Source: Berberis thunbergii (Eukaryota; Streptophyta; Magnoliopsida; Ranunculales; Berberidaceae). From it: a stretch of 64,000 nucleotides of DNA. The position numbers and the translations under genes are program-made. Below are positions 45,502 to 55,667 of the stretch, piece by piece. A model generated the notes under the pieces. It saw nothing but the letters and a program-made list of their open reading frames with translations, did no database searches and was not told the origin of the DNA. The first letter of the stretch is position 1. Each line of letters opens with the position of its first letter. The stretch lies in the NCBI GenBank assembly GCA_003290165.1, contig QNQO01008320.1:1-64000 (forward strand), read 5' to 3'.

Positions 45502-46180
45502 AGAATGGAAGCTTAAGCAAGGTTGGACGCGGTCCAGTTTTTAGAGAACATCTTCCTGTGCTTTCTGGCATGTTTGTGAGGCGTTTGACAAAGTATTGGC
45601 AGTTGTTTCTAGGCAGGTTCAGGTGTCATTGGCTGCAGGTGACAGGGTTCAAGTTGCATGGTGAAATGGTAGTTAAGCAGGCAGCAGGAAGAAGCTTGAC
45701 TGCACTTTTGCAGTTTGTGTATGGGACTGTTTCAGCTGATAGTTTATGATCTGAATCAGAGCTGCAATATTGTTTTTTGAGTCTAGAATGGTTGAGCTTC
45801 GATTAGAGTTCTTCTATGTGTAAGGGGGATTTTCAGTTTGAATGAGGTATGTGGTTTGTTGTTTTCTCTTGATGATGGGAGGCATGGTGTTATTCAAGGT
45901 GATGTGGAACATAGTTTTTTCACTCCCAGTAGGTTTGGCATTCACGTGATCCTATTCACTTGGATGGTTTCTGATTGGTTTGTTTGAGTATTCTTGTAGG
46001 TTTAGGCCCTCTTGATTGGATTTTTTAAGTATGCTTGGTGTCTAACCCTTGGTTCTCGGTTTCTTTTGTTGGGATTTTGGTGGATTAGGTCTAGCCCCTA
46101 GGTTCTCAGATTCCTTTTAGTGAAAAGTCGTAATGTCCCTCCGATAAGTGTAAAATCTTTTGATCAAGTAATAAAGGTTT

Positions 46181-46650
46181 GACATACCATGTTTTTCGAG
46201 AAGTTAATGCGGCGGCAGATGAACTTGCACGCTTGGCACAAATGGACCGGATTAGGAAGGTGTTTGGGAACCAATCCTTACCGAATAAAGCTAAAGCTCT
46301 AGTAAGGCTTGATTGTGGGAGAACATGGTATATTAGAAGGATGAAGGGAGTTGCGAATAAGAAAAGATGAAGGTGTCAGGTTATTATTTATTTCTTGCAA
46401 AACAGGGGAGCAATATTGGGTGTTCTCAGCTGGGAATTGAATAATGAATGGGGCAGTATTTTTGGTTTCATTGGGAAACAGAGGAGGGTACTGTGTACCT
46501 GCGTTGTATAGGTTGATTTTGTTATGATTTTAATTGTTATGCAATATTCTTCTGATTTGAACTGAGTTTATATCCTTTGTTTTGCTGATTTTCTTGGGAG
46601 GATTTGGGTAGTGATTTTCGAGCATTGCTACACATTGTTGCAACATTTTT
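46181..46650 (+). pseudogene. LINE D: RNase H tail of a second LINE subfamily
   Basis: The plus frame at 46,179-46,370 reads YHVFREVNAAADELARLAQM, with FREVNAAADELA matching the last conserved block of LINE RNase H (YREANAVADALA in LINE C). It continues with NKAKALVRLDCGRTWYIRRM, parallel to LINE C but diverged. It begins exactly where the LINE B tail ends, with neither poly(A) nor a clear duplication, so it is either the target into which LINE B inserted or a product of recombination. After 46,370 comes 3' UTR-like sequence up to a microsatellite. Confidence 0.65.
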
Positions 46651-46654
46651 TTCT

Positions 46655-46660
46655 ATTATT

Positions 46661-46746
<86 letters not shown>

Positions 46747-46760
46747 TTATAATTATTATT
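46655..46760 (+). repeat. TTTA / ATT microsatellite
   Basis: About eight TTTA units pass into more than fifteen ATT units with one interruption. Confidence 0.95.
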
Positions 46761-46764
46761 TTAT

Positions 46765-46817
46765 AAACAGAGTTGTGTGTTTTACAAATATATTTTTGTA
46801 AACACACAACTCTGTTT
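46765..46817. repeat. 21-bp inverted repeat hairpin
   Basis: aaacagagttgtgtgttttaca is followed after about 10 bases by tgtaaacacacaactctgttt, complementary except for one extra T. It may be a tiny foldback transposon or a copy-choice product of the microsatellite edge. Confidence 0.85.
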
Positions 46818-47002
46818 CAGCAAATGTTATGAATTTGTAATTCGTGGTTTTTGCTTTGGTTTTGAGAATCTGGATCATGGTTGCAGGTCTGCGAAAGGTG
46901 TTGGGCAGGGTAAGGCTTCAAGAAGTATTTATTTTATCCGTTTTTTGGCTAGGATATGAGATTTGCTTTTTTAGCTTTGGTTTCTATCCCGTAAAGTAAA
47001 TT

Positions 47003-47300
47003 TTCTATTTTTTTTAATTTAACCACCAGGAGGAAGGGAAACTATGGGATGCCAAACCTTAAATACTTAATCAATAGATCTTACAACTTTTTTAGGGGTA
47101 CATTACGACTTTACCCGAATGAATAGAAAACAAAATAAACCTAGGTTATATCTTACAAATCAAAATCCCCCCAAACCAAAAGGATAGCACTTATTCACCA
47201 GTTAAATAATCAAAATAAAAAAATATCCTGGTGTGTAGCCCTTATTCACCAAAAGGTCTAGGCCTAATTCCCCCAAGGAGTTAGACTTAACAACCAAAAT
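47003..47300 (-). mobile_element. LINE E: 3' tail fragment, minus strand
   Basis: In complement it reads ggtaaagtcgtaatgtacccc, then ttaaggtttggcatcccatag, then a short A-run (T-run at about 47,008-47,016). That is the family 3' terminus. Upstream (47,130-47,290) it has the aaggcctt/gccta words of the LINE 3' UTR. Confidence 0.75.
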
Positions 47301-47409
47301 AACAATTGAAGGAAATGTCTGAAACCTTAAATCCAAGTGAATGTTGCACAAAATTTCAAAGCAATGAACTTCATCAAAACCTTACCAACATGTTTAGCAC
47401 CATAGCTGC

Positions 47410-47537
47410 CCCTACTTATCCAATAAAGTTGTAACGTACCCCGACTAGTTTGTATATCAATTTTTTTGACAAGTAATAAAGCTTTTGCATCCCATAGCTG
47501 CCCCAACCTCCCGAAGGTTTAATTAAAAAAAATAGGT
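47410..47537 (+). mobile_element. LINE G: 3' tail fragment, plus strand
   Basis: Reads gttgtaacgtaccccgacta, then caagtaataaagcttttgca, tcccatagctgccccaacct, and ends in a run of eight A. It is the same tail as LINE E in opposite orientation about 400 bases away. Confidence 0.75.
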
Positions 47538-47539
47538 TT

Positions 47540-47930
47540 TAGACTAGCCAAAGTCTTGAGATGTATTTCTCAAGCGAATATAACAATTAATTAAATAACT
47601 ACATAGTAAGCACTAAGTAAAACATAATAAGTGAAATCAGTGTAGATTTTACATGCCTACCTTAGTGAAGGAAGTATGTAATCGAACTTGTTTATGTTCT
47701 TCATCAAGATGCTTCTTTGTTTCTTGCTATTTTTTACACCCAGTAGATTGGCTTTAACTCAGTTTTGAGTAGGTTGGTGTGGATGTAGGCTTCATTCTTA
47801 GGTATAGGAGAGTTTCTTTAACATTATATAGTGGGGTAAACTTTGTTCAAGTGGAAAAACTTGGAGCTTTTGCACTTTTTATTTGGCTGCTCGTGGATGG
47901 TGAAACAACATATTTTTTGCACCATATGTT
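47540..47930. other. Spacer, no gene recognised
   Basis: AT-rich sequence between the LINE tails and the plastid-derived block. Confidence 0.4.
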
Positions 47931-47933
47931 CTT

Positions 47934-48235
47934 TGACGTAATTTTTTTACCTCGTTTACATTCCCATAATGATGGTGTTTTTCCAAAATCAAACTTTGTT
48001 ATTCAGCATCTTGGACTAGCCATCCCTTAGAAGATATTGTTAAAAGATCATCAATTCCTAAAGAAATGGATGTAGCAGTGGCTTGCTAGAACCCCAGAGT
48101 CTTTACTTGATCCAGGATATGTGATGTATCTGCTATTCCAAGGTGATCAATTAATCTGCTAATCAGTCGTTTAATGGCAGTTTCGTATGTAACTTTATTG
48201 TGAAAAACCAATTCGGCTCATTCTGCCGTAAGTAC
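47934..48235 (-). pseudogene. rpoC2: Nuclear copy of plastid rpoC2, 5' part
   Basis: The minus strand reads [60 protein letters not shown] and SLILEKHHHYGNV, the N-terminus of the plastid RNA polymerase beta'' subunit. Stops replace residues at two places (after KTLGF and after QDAE), and the start region reads AE-stop instead of MAER. All fit C-to-T type decay after transfer. In the plastid this gene encodes part of the bacterial-type polymerase. Here it is a fossil. Confidence 0.88.
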
Positions 48236-48396
48236 CTCCTGATTTCGATGAGCAGGATTGGACAATAGGTTTGAGTCAGTGATTCGAATACGTCTTTTAC
48301 TCGATCTTGATTCATGTAGAAATTCAGTAATTATAATACTAGTTGAGATGGAGAGACCCGAATTGAATTTCCATAGGTATCCTATAATTACTTAGC

Positions 48397-48560
48397 TTAG
48401 GTATCATATGAACAAGCCCGATTAAACCCTTGTATGGCTTCTTCTATTTCTCGATAAAAAGATATATGAGTAAGAGTGGTCCGAATATCTATACAAAGGA
48501 TTTTTTTTAATATTTTTTACTATTAGATAGTGCCCGTAAATCTCATGATAGGTACCCAAA
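48397..48560 (-). pseudogene. rpoC1: Nuclear copy of plastid rpoC1, 3' end
   Basis: The minus strand reads [20 protein letters not shown], then after a frameshift [20 protein letters not shown] and [10 protein letters not shown] followed by a stop (TAA at 48,399-48,397). This is the C-terminus of the plastid RNA polymerase beta' subunit. It is cut at its upstream side by CACTA-4. Confidence 0.88.
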
Positions 48561-48586
48561 CACTACTACAAATATTAGCTTAGGTA

Positions 48587-48855
48587 ACGCCACTTAGATA
48601 GCGCTTTTTTAAAGAGCTATCCAAGTGGGCGCTAGGATAGCGCTTATTTGTCTTTAAAAAAAAAATAATAAAAAAAAACGCTACAATAGCGCTTTTTAAA
48701 TTTTTTTTTCAGTTAAGCGCTATCTTAATTATGTCTTAGATAGCGCTTTAAAAAACGCTATGTGAAAAAACGTTACCAAAACTACCATAGCGCTTTTAAA
48801 GTGCTTGGATAGCGCTTTAAAAGCGCTATGCTACTTTCCTCTTGTATAGCGCTTC
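48587..48855. repeat. Subterminal palindromic repeats of CACTA-4, left
   Basis: About eight units of gatagcgctttaaaagcgctat with complementary arms atagcgct / agcgctat, partly decayed. Confidence 0.85.
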
Positions 48856-48945
48856 AAATATCAAATTAAATCTCGTTTTTTAAGATCTTGATATGATCGG
48901 ACGGTTTATATCAAAAGCCCTAATAAAAACCTAAATCTCGACCTC

Positions 48946-49215
48946 ATGTCTTTTGGTTTTGCTTTTGCCATTTTTTCAAACACAGAGAGAGGAGGGACGG
49001 AACAGAGGCGAGGACGCGAGGAACCAGATCGAGGAGGCGAGGAACCGAGGAAGGAGGCGACTCAGGCGAGGAACCGAGGAAGGAGGCGACTCAGGCGAGG
49101 AACCAGAGGAGGCGAGGAACCGAGGAGTCGCAGGGAAAGGACCAGGTTCGTCTCTCTCGCTCGACTCTCACTCAGTCACTGTTGGTGTTTTGTGTTTTGT
49201 GTTTTGGGGGTCTGA
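48946..49215 (+). repeat. GA-rich leader-like region with minisatellite
   Basis: A unit of about 30 bases (gaggcgaggaaccgaggaag, then gaggcgactcag) repeats two to four times between 49,010 and 49,130. It gives two overlapping Arg/Glu-rich ORFs that have no family and are best seen as products of the repeat. Similar purine-rich blocks stand at the 5' side of captured genes in CACTA-1 and -3. Confidence 0.6.
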
Positions 49216-51228
49216 TTGAACATTTGGGTTTTTTCAAGATTTAGTTTTGATTAGTAGATTGTGGGGTTTAACCCCCTTTTGATCCATTTGTGAGTGTGGG
49301 GTTTTGATTTTGGTGAAGAAGATGACAGTGGGGGTTGGGATTGATGTGTCTGATGATGGGAATTTGGTGGTTTTGGACAATTGTATATTGTCTGGTGTTC
49401 AATGGAGCAGTTGCAGGACTTGGATTACTGTATTGATTCCAATCGTTCTTGGGGTGAGAACCCATGGAGCCATTTTTTCATTTTATGGGTTTTTTTTTAA
49501 TCATATAATTTGTATTATGTTTGACGTGTTAAAGGGTAGAATTTGATTGTTTTTCTAGTTAGTTCATTTTGCATGATTTCCTTGCTTGTTTATGCTGTTT
49601 TTCATAATGGGGTTTTGTTAAAAACTTGAGAAATGTGGAATGTTTGATTTGGTGTTTGAGAGGTTCTAGTAGGTGTTTTTAAAAGCTTCAGAGTAGCTTA
49701 TTTGATGGGTTTAAGAAGTTGCAGAGTGGGCCCTTTAATGGGGTTTTAAGAGGTTGTAGATTAATTTCAATTGGAACATAATGTTGTAAAGACTGTGAGG
49801 TTTTGCTTTACAGAAACATAATTTTCATCATGTAGAGTTCATCCCAAAGGGTTATTTAGAATCGTTTCTTTGCTGATCAAGATATATTGTTTTGTTGGGT
49901 TCGGTGAATTTTGATCTCTTTTCTAAGGTTGCGCCATTTTAGTTCATTTTCCTGTTTTTCAATTGTTTTTGTTGGTAAGTTTAGGTTAGATACAGTGTAT
50001 TGTTTTGTCAATGTTATAGAGCCTTTCAGTATAGGTTGATTCTTTTTCTCTATTATGTGGCTTTCTTGCTTCTCGTTGATGTCTATGTTCATGGGATTTG
50101 ATTAGCCGCTCTAGAAATGTACACTGTTTAATGGAGTTTGCAAGAAGTGTCAGAGTAATTTGTTCAATGGAGTTTTTAAGATGTTGCAGAATAGCCTGTT
50201 TAACAGGGGGTTTCATAATAGTTTGTAATGGAGGTTTAAGAAGTTGCAGAGTAGTTTCAATTATAAAATAATGCACTAAAGAGTGTGAAGTTTGCCTCTA
50301 CCATTTCAAAATTTTAATTTTGTAGAGATCATCCTAATGGGTTACCTAGAATCGTTGCTTTTGCTAATCGTGAAAACTATTTTGTTGGATTTAGTAATAT
50401 TGTGTTCTCTCTTCTTCACTCGCTCCATTTTTGTGTTTTTCAATTGTATTTGTTGGTGAATTTAGGTCAGCCATTTATACGCTAAATGGTATGGTTCTGT
50501 TGGGCTTAGAAAAGTTGTTACTCAAATCTTTGTTTGTTAGAAAATAAATGCTCTGAAGAGAGTGGAATTGTCTTATGAATTTAGAACATTTATTTCTGTT
50601 GTTTATTATTTTGTATATGTCTAAAAGGAGAACTTGAGAACATGTCCATTAAGTTAGATCTCTTCCTACTTCTCTATAATTTAGCATGTCTTTTCAGACA
50701 CCATACAGTATATTCTATGTAATCGATTACATTGAATAAGTTTTACTTGTGTTAAATTCTTTTCATAATTAATTACGTTAAGATCAAACTTTTTAATGTC
50801 ATCTGTGGGTAGGATCTTCAAAGTAGTGGGAGTGTGTGAGCTATATTCTGTTAATCTCTTTGGTATCAATGTACCCAAGGAGTAGAAAAGGAAGGACATT
50901 AGTTCGAATAAATTGTTAAGAGTTATTTCATCGATGTTTCTTTTAGGCTTCTAAATTGGGAAGCTTTTATAAGATGCTGATGTCAATTTGGCCCTAAATT
51001 TTAGTAGTAGTGTGCTTGGTGACTTTGTTTCATATACAGTATAGAGAGGTCAATTAATGAAACCACTTCATTACATCCTGTCAAAGGTACTTTTAAAATT
51101 GAACTATCTGCACTGGAATTTTCATGTCACTTGTCACTGGTTTGCATGTCGGAACATAATGGTTGAGACTTCTCTATCGTTTTGTCTGTTTTACATTTAT
51201 ATATGACTTACAAGCTTACTCATGCAGC
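49216..51228. repeat. CACTA-4 interior with a diverged tandem duplication
   Basis: 49,650-49,990 and 50,130-50,475 resemble each other in order (gggtttaagaagttgcagag, a rise through gtgaggttttgct/gtgaagtttgcct, tcatcccaaagggttattta versus tcatcctaatgggttaccta, ttttgttgg, caattgtttttgttggt). By eye it is a duplication of about 340 bases at a step of about 480. A possible short exon on the plus strand at 49,320-49,410 (VGIDVSDDGNLVVLDNC) is not assigned. Confidence 0.55.
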
Positions 51229-51324
51229 TGAACCATCATATTGGGATTTCAGAACTTTATCTTAATGCTGGGAACTACCGTGATGCTTCCTTCTTTGCTC
51301 GTGCCTTTAATGGGTGGATCATTG
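51229..51324 (+). pseudogene. Captured exon of an unidentified gene
   Basis: After a CAG acceptor (about 51,228) the plus strand reads LNHHIGISELYLNAGNYRDA then SFFARAFNGWII, and meets a GTAAG donor (51,325). The open frame and both splice borders make it a real exon. It has the look of a helical-repeat protein, but I cannot name it. Confidence 0.4.
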
Positions 51325-51329
51325 GTAAG

Positions 51330-52455
51330 AACTAATATATCAAGCATTTAGTTCAATATATATTGGCTGTAGTTCATTTTTTTTCATATTTTTTTCATGC
51401 AATATTTAATTAAGGAATCTACAACTAACATTTTAGGACTAAACACGAGTAGATGACACCAATGTTACACACTTTTATGGGGCTTGCCAGAGTTAGGGAA
51501 TTTTTATTTTTTTTCCTGAATTTTTGCTTCTTAATCTGCTGTCTTGCAAGCAGCTGTATTTGAAAATGGAAGCTATTACCGAACACTGTTGCCTCTCTTG
51601 GAGTTCTAATTTCAGTAGTGAATTTCAAGTAAGTAAATTAAAAGTTATTGTTTCAATTGTACAAGTAATAGATTTCAGTTGGGTTAATCATTTAAACATG
51701 GTATTGAAGCACATCAATATGTGACCAACCTAGCTCTTCATGGACAGGGTGATGATAACTGACTTATTGAAGACTCTCCAGTGTTTCTAAGTTGGATGGA
51801 ATTACAAGGCCAAACTTCTACAATGACCTTGGAGATGGAGTGAAATATCTCTAATAGAGGTGAGATAGTGTTACCTTTGCAAAATTAAACACAGTTGATA
51901 AATTAATGCGATAAAGAGTGATTTTGGTGATTCAATCTTAAATGCAGCGATTTTTATCACTGCTATGATGGTCTTCTTCTTATGCTTTCTATCTTCACTA
52001 CCAGTGTAAGCTACCCAACCTTCATAAACCAAAAGCAAAAGCAAAAGTGCTAGAGAAATCCACTTCCGCCTTCAGTAATCAAAGCCTGTAGCCACAAACT
52101 GTCACAGGAAGCAACTCGCTATCAGGTGATATATTCTTTTCATTATTTCTTGTCATAGCAAATTTCAAAAGCAGAAGTCAAGAGCAACACAACAGTTTGT
52201 AGGTATAAAAGTGGTTTCCTCCCATAAAAACCGAGGAAGTTTAAACAATACATGGTACATTGAGATGTCTATCATTTTTGCAATCGCATTTTCCAAGCTT
52301 TCTTCTTTTTGAACTCTTAGTATCCCGACACTTGAATTCCAACCCAAAGATACAAACGAATGACTTGTCAGGGAGGTGATATTTCCACTTTTGCCTCCTA
52401 ATCAAGCAAAATGTCTCAATTATCGTGAAACAAAGAAACCTGAGTCAAATAGGAG
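51330..52455. other. CACTA-4 interior, no gene recognised
   Basis: AT-rich, stops in all frames. Short ORFs on both strands show no family resemblance. Confidence 0.4.
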
Positions 52456-52458
52456 AAG

Positions 52459-52790
52459 TTATCTATGTACACAGCCTGCTGAAGATGGTAGCTGTGAATT
52501 TGATTGCTGCATCTGAATCTCAGCCTGGACCTCGACTTGCGCTTGGACCTGCTTTTGTTGCTCGACAAACCTGTTCATTCTCTCAAGCAGCTGAGCAGCC
52601 TTCCGCATGCCTCTGTCAGTACCATTTTGTGCTAGATCCAAAAGTGGACCCATAATCCCAAGCTCCTGGGCATCTGCCAGATATCTTTGTTCTCCTGAAC
52701 ACAGATGCACCAGCACTGCAGCAGCATTCTCTCTGTTCCTTGGTGACCCGCTCCTAATTACCTCCACAAGTACTGGCACACCAACAATGT
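52459..52790 (-). pseudogene. Captured U-box/ARM-repeat E3 ligase fragment (C-terminal ARM repeats)
   Basis: The minus strand reads [60 protein letters not shown] and [17 protein letters not shown], then a Gln-rich tail ending in a stop. This is the last two ARM repeats and C-terminus of PUB13/14-type ubiquitin ligases (family pattern [23 protein letters not shown] and LxELxxxGTDRAKRKAxxLLE). It is the only captured piece in this element on the minus strand. The frame is open for 106 codons, but the U-box and most repeats are missing. Confidence 0.85.
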
Positions 52791-52799
52791 AAATAAGCC

Positions 52800-53345
52800 A
52801 TGAGAATGCTCAATTTCCTGATTTCTTGTTTGTTGGATGTTGATTAGGTGTTGTTCGTCAAGAAATTGGCTTGAGTTTTTTAAGACGGCTTTGATTATGG
52901 TAGTTTAAATGTGAAATATGACACTGAATGGATGTGTAGCCGAATTGATCTCTTTTTGGCCGTTTTTACTTTCGACATGTTATAGTTGCTTGCAAGAGTC
53001 TTTTATTTTGAACTTTTGTTTTTTTTAATCTGTTTTTCTGTTTGTAATTTTCTTACATTAATCTCTTCTCCACTTTGAGATGTCTAGATATATTTATTAT
53101 TTATTGAATCACCTATCATCTGGAAGCCTTTTGAGTTTTCTACATCTACATTTAATGTATTCTAAAACCGATGCAGGATTCGGCTGATATTCGTCATGTT
53201 AGTTGTTATGTAGTAATGTTCTAATGGATTTTATGCAATTTTTTATGAGGTTTTGCATATTGTAGCTTCGGTAGATTAAACTAGATATGCTTTTGTATCA
53301 GCATTTGAGGGCATTCTTTATCGTGGTCTTCATGGCTAAAAATTT
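52800..53345. other. CACTA-4 interior, no gene recognised
   Basis: T-rich, intron-like sequence between the U-box piece and the uridine kinase exon. Confidence 0.4.
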
Positions 53346-53349
53346 TCAG

Positions 53350-53435
53350 TGCAGATGCTGACGTACGCTTGGCAAGGAGGATAAGGCGTGATACAGTTGA
53401 GAAGGGTAGAGATATAGGACATGTTCTTGATCAGG
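53350..53435 (+). pseudogene. Captured uridine kinase-like (UKL) exon
   Basis: The plus strand reads DADVRLARRIRRDTVEKGRD then IGHVLDQ, and ends at a GTTAAA donor. DxDVRLARRIRRDTVEKGRDIxxVLDQY is the conserved lid region of uridine kinase / UKL proteins that phosphorylate uridine in pyrimidine salvage. About 28 residues survive, unusually well preserved. Confidence 0.82.
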
Positions 53436-53605
53436 TTAAAATGCGACTTTACTCTATTATATAGAAGCTTCTTTTCATGATTCTCTGAAGTTCTATTGAT
53501 AAATGATGGTTAGTAATCATTTTCCCGCTTTTCATTTATGAAAAAGAAAATCCCTTGCTGACTTTAATTGGTGCATTATATGTATATTTGATTGGTCTGG
53601 TTTGA

Positions 53606-54163
53606 ATAATGAATCCTCATGCAGCTGAATTTGTACCTGGCCAACCATGGACTCCCAATGGTCTTTCGGTATCTCCAAATGGTTCTGCAGCATCCACACA
53701 AGGTACTCTGCCTTCTCCAGATTCTAATCCAGTGTCACCTAATGGTTTGCCATTACCTCCAAATGGTACGTCGTTGTCACTTGATGGTCTTCCAGCATCT
53801 GCAAACAGTTCTCTTGCAACTACTACACCTGTTGAAGTCGATGAAAGCAAAAAGGAAAATGGTGTGGAGGAGAATGCCAATACCAAAAACCTTTCAACTG
53901 AAGAGATGCCTTCCATTGAAAATAAGACAGGTGATCAAGACTCGCATGATGAGCAGAATAAACAAGATAATGATTCTGGAGAGAGTGAGCAGATTAGTCC
54001 CGATCTTGAACAAACTCAAACTGCCACATCCGCTCCTGATGACCTTATGGTGGTAGAAGAGACTTGTACGGATTCAAAGAATGACCAAAAGGTGACCAAG
54101 TGTTGGGGAGACTATAGTGATAATGAAGCTGATGCAACTGAGCTTGCTGAAGTAAAGAGTTAA
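53606..54163 (+). pseudogene. Captured C-terminal exon of a TSS/REC (CLU-TPR) family protein
   Basis: A 184-codon open frame (ATG 53,609 to stop 54,163) reads NPHAAEFVPGQPWTPNGLSV followed by repeats of SPNG/PPNG. It then has a long acidic Glu/Asp/Lys-rich segment and ends CWGDYSDNEADATELAEVKS. Plant TSS / REDUCED CHLOROPLAST COVERAGE proteins end in just this way: LNPHAAEFVPGQPWVPNGYPVSPNGY, then a tail closing KSWADYSDGEAE. The CLU and TPR parts are absent. The frame is intact to the natural stop, which makes it the best preserved coding piece in the window. The ATG is probably internal to the original gene. Confidence 0.85.
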
Positions 54164-54169
54164 AAAGAT

Positions 54170-55040
54170 TGATAATTAACCTTCAGTAGAAAAAAAGGTG
54201 CAAGTTACAGTAACTATGCAGCTCGGCAGTAATGTGAAGAGTGAGAAATGAGAAGTGAGAAGCAAAGCTTGTCATTGATAATCAAATGACCAGACAAAAT
54301 CGTTCGAACGGACTTTGTTGGATGTGGTGATGCCTATGTTACAGTTACCATGTCTTGCTCTTAGAAGTGACAGAGGAGACTGTTGGTTGGAAGACTAGAG
54401 TTGCATGTTATGCTAAAGAAATCCACTGGCAGCTGAAGGAACCATCACTAGTGGGTTGTCTGGTGAGTCGAATGCTTTTCATTCATATTTTACTTTGATT
54501 TGTTGCTCAAGTAAATAATAGAACAGTGTCATGCTTATTACTTGGCAAACGAATTAAAACTTCGTACTCTTTGATCTCGATAAATGTTCATTTCTGTAAA
54601 ATTCCATGTATTACAGGCTTGTTAACTTTTTTGTTGCTTGGTTAGCTGCTTCTGTGTAGGATTTTGTTTTTTCCGCTTTGCCTGATTTTGAGGTTTTTTG
54701 TGCAACCTGCAACATTTTTTTGCACTAAGCAAGGCCTTAGTAACAAGTTTTATGTCATGAAGCCATTCCATCTACCAAAGGAAAATTTGTTGATATCAAT
54801 AGTACTAGTAGGTGAGGATGCGTGAATGCATTCTAAGAGAATTATATCGTATTTCTGTTACTAATGCAAGCTACTTGGCACATATCTTGCTATCATGACT
54901 GTGATTTTCTTTTGGGCTTCCTGTGAGACAGATTTCTTCTCAGTAAATAGTCTCCTATCCAAAGAACACGTGCAACATCTTATATATCAATTAGTATATA
55001 TTAATCATACTGATCCTACTCATTGTCTATCAATTGATAT
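54170..55040. other. CACTA-4 interior, no gene recognised
   Basis: Probably the 3' UTR of the TSS/REC piece (to about 54,450), then intron-like sequence leading to the H+-ATPase exons. Confidence 0.4.
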
Positions 55041-55050
55041 AATGTGCAGA

Positions 55051-55490
55051 AAACATTTGGCGTGAGATCAATCAGGCACAACAACGAAGAACTCACTGCA
55101 GCTCTCTATCTCCAAGTGAGCATAGTGAGCCAGGCTCTCATCTTTGTGACCCGATCTCAGAGTTGGTCTTTTGTTGAACGACCAGGCGTGTTGCTTGTTA
55201 GTGCCTTCCTTGCCGCTCAATTGGTGAGTATAAATGATGTTTCATGCCATTGAATATATCTGTATTCTCCATTAAAACTGACAATTTATCCATCCATTGT
55301 GTTAGGGTGGCTACATTGATAGCTGTTTATGCAAACTGGGACTTTGCAAGGATCCAAGGCATAGGGTGGGGATGGGCAGGAGTGATTTGGTTATACAGCA
55401 TCATCTTCTACTTCCCTCTTGATGTCCTCAAGTTCTTGATCCGTTACAGTTTGAGTGGCAAAGCTTGGGATACCGTGATTGAGAACAATT
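55051..55490 (+). pseudogene. Captured plasma-membrane H+-ATPase fragment (two exons)
   Basis: Exon one (about 55,051-55,223) reads [40 protein letters not shown] and [17 protein letters not shown], with a GTGAGT donor. Exon two (55,306-55,490) reads [40 protein letters not shown] and [20 protein letters not shown]. These are transmembrane helices 7-10 of the plant P3A proton pump (AHA). The splice sites are intact and the exons would join in frame. The catalytic domains (DKTGT) and the C-terminal regulatory tail with its penultimate Thr are missing. Confidence 0.9.
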
Positions 55491-55667
55491 TTGTATCTTT
55501 ATTGAATTTTGTATGAATGCTTAAATTATATTTTGAATGAATGAGAAACAGTTAGTTATCATGTTGTGTCTTTATTGATTGATTGAACATTGTCATTATT
55601 ATATTAAATATTATATTTAGCCCAGAAATCGGTATCGGAAAAATAGAAAAAACAAATCAAATAACTT

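Larger units (their letters stand above)
47934..48560 (-). other. Nuclear plastid DNA insertion (NUPT) spanning the rpoC2 start and rpoC1 end
   Basis: On the minus strand the last about 55 codons of chloroplast rpoC1, the intergenic stretch and the first about 100 codons of rpoC2 follow one another just as in the plastid genome. In-frame stops show that it is not functional. The left boundary is where similarity to rpoC2 fades (about 47,934). The right boundary is the exact start of CACTA-4 at 48,561, inside an rpoC1 codon run, so the plastid piece was cut by that insertion. Confidence 0.88.

Noticed and set aside
47934..48560. Functional chloroplast genes, or plastid contamination
   Set aside because: In-frame stops, a frameshift and continuity with nuclear transposons on both sides point to an old nuclear copy.
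48946..49219. Arg/Glu-rich ORFs of 88-89 codons
   Set aside because: Two frames are open at once because of the GA-rich minisatellite; composition artefact.
55051..55490. Complete H+-ATPase gene
   Set aside because: Only helices 7-10 are present. The catalytic and regulatory parts are missing, and the fragment lies between CACTA-4 subterminal arrays.
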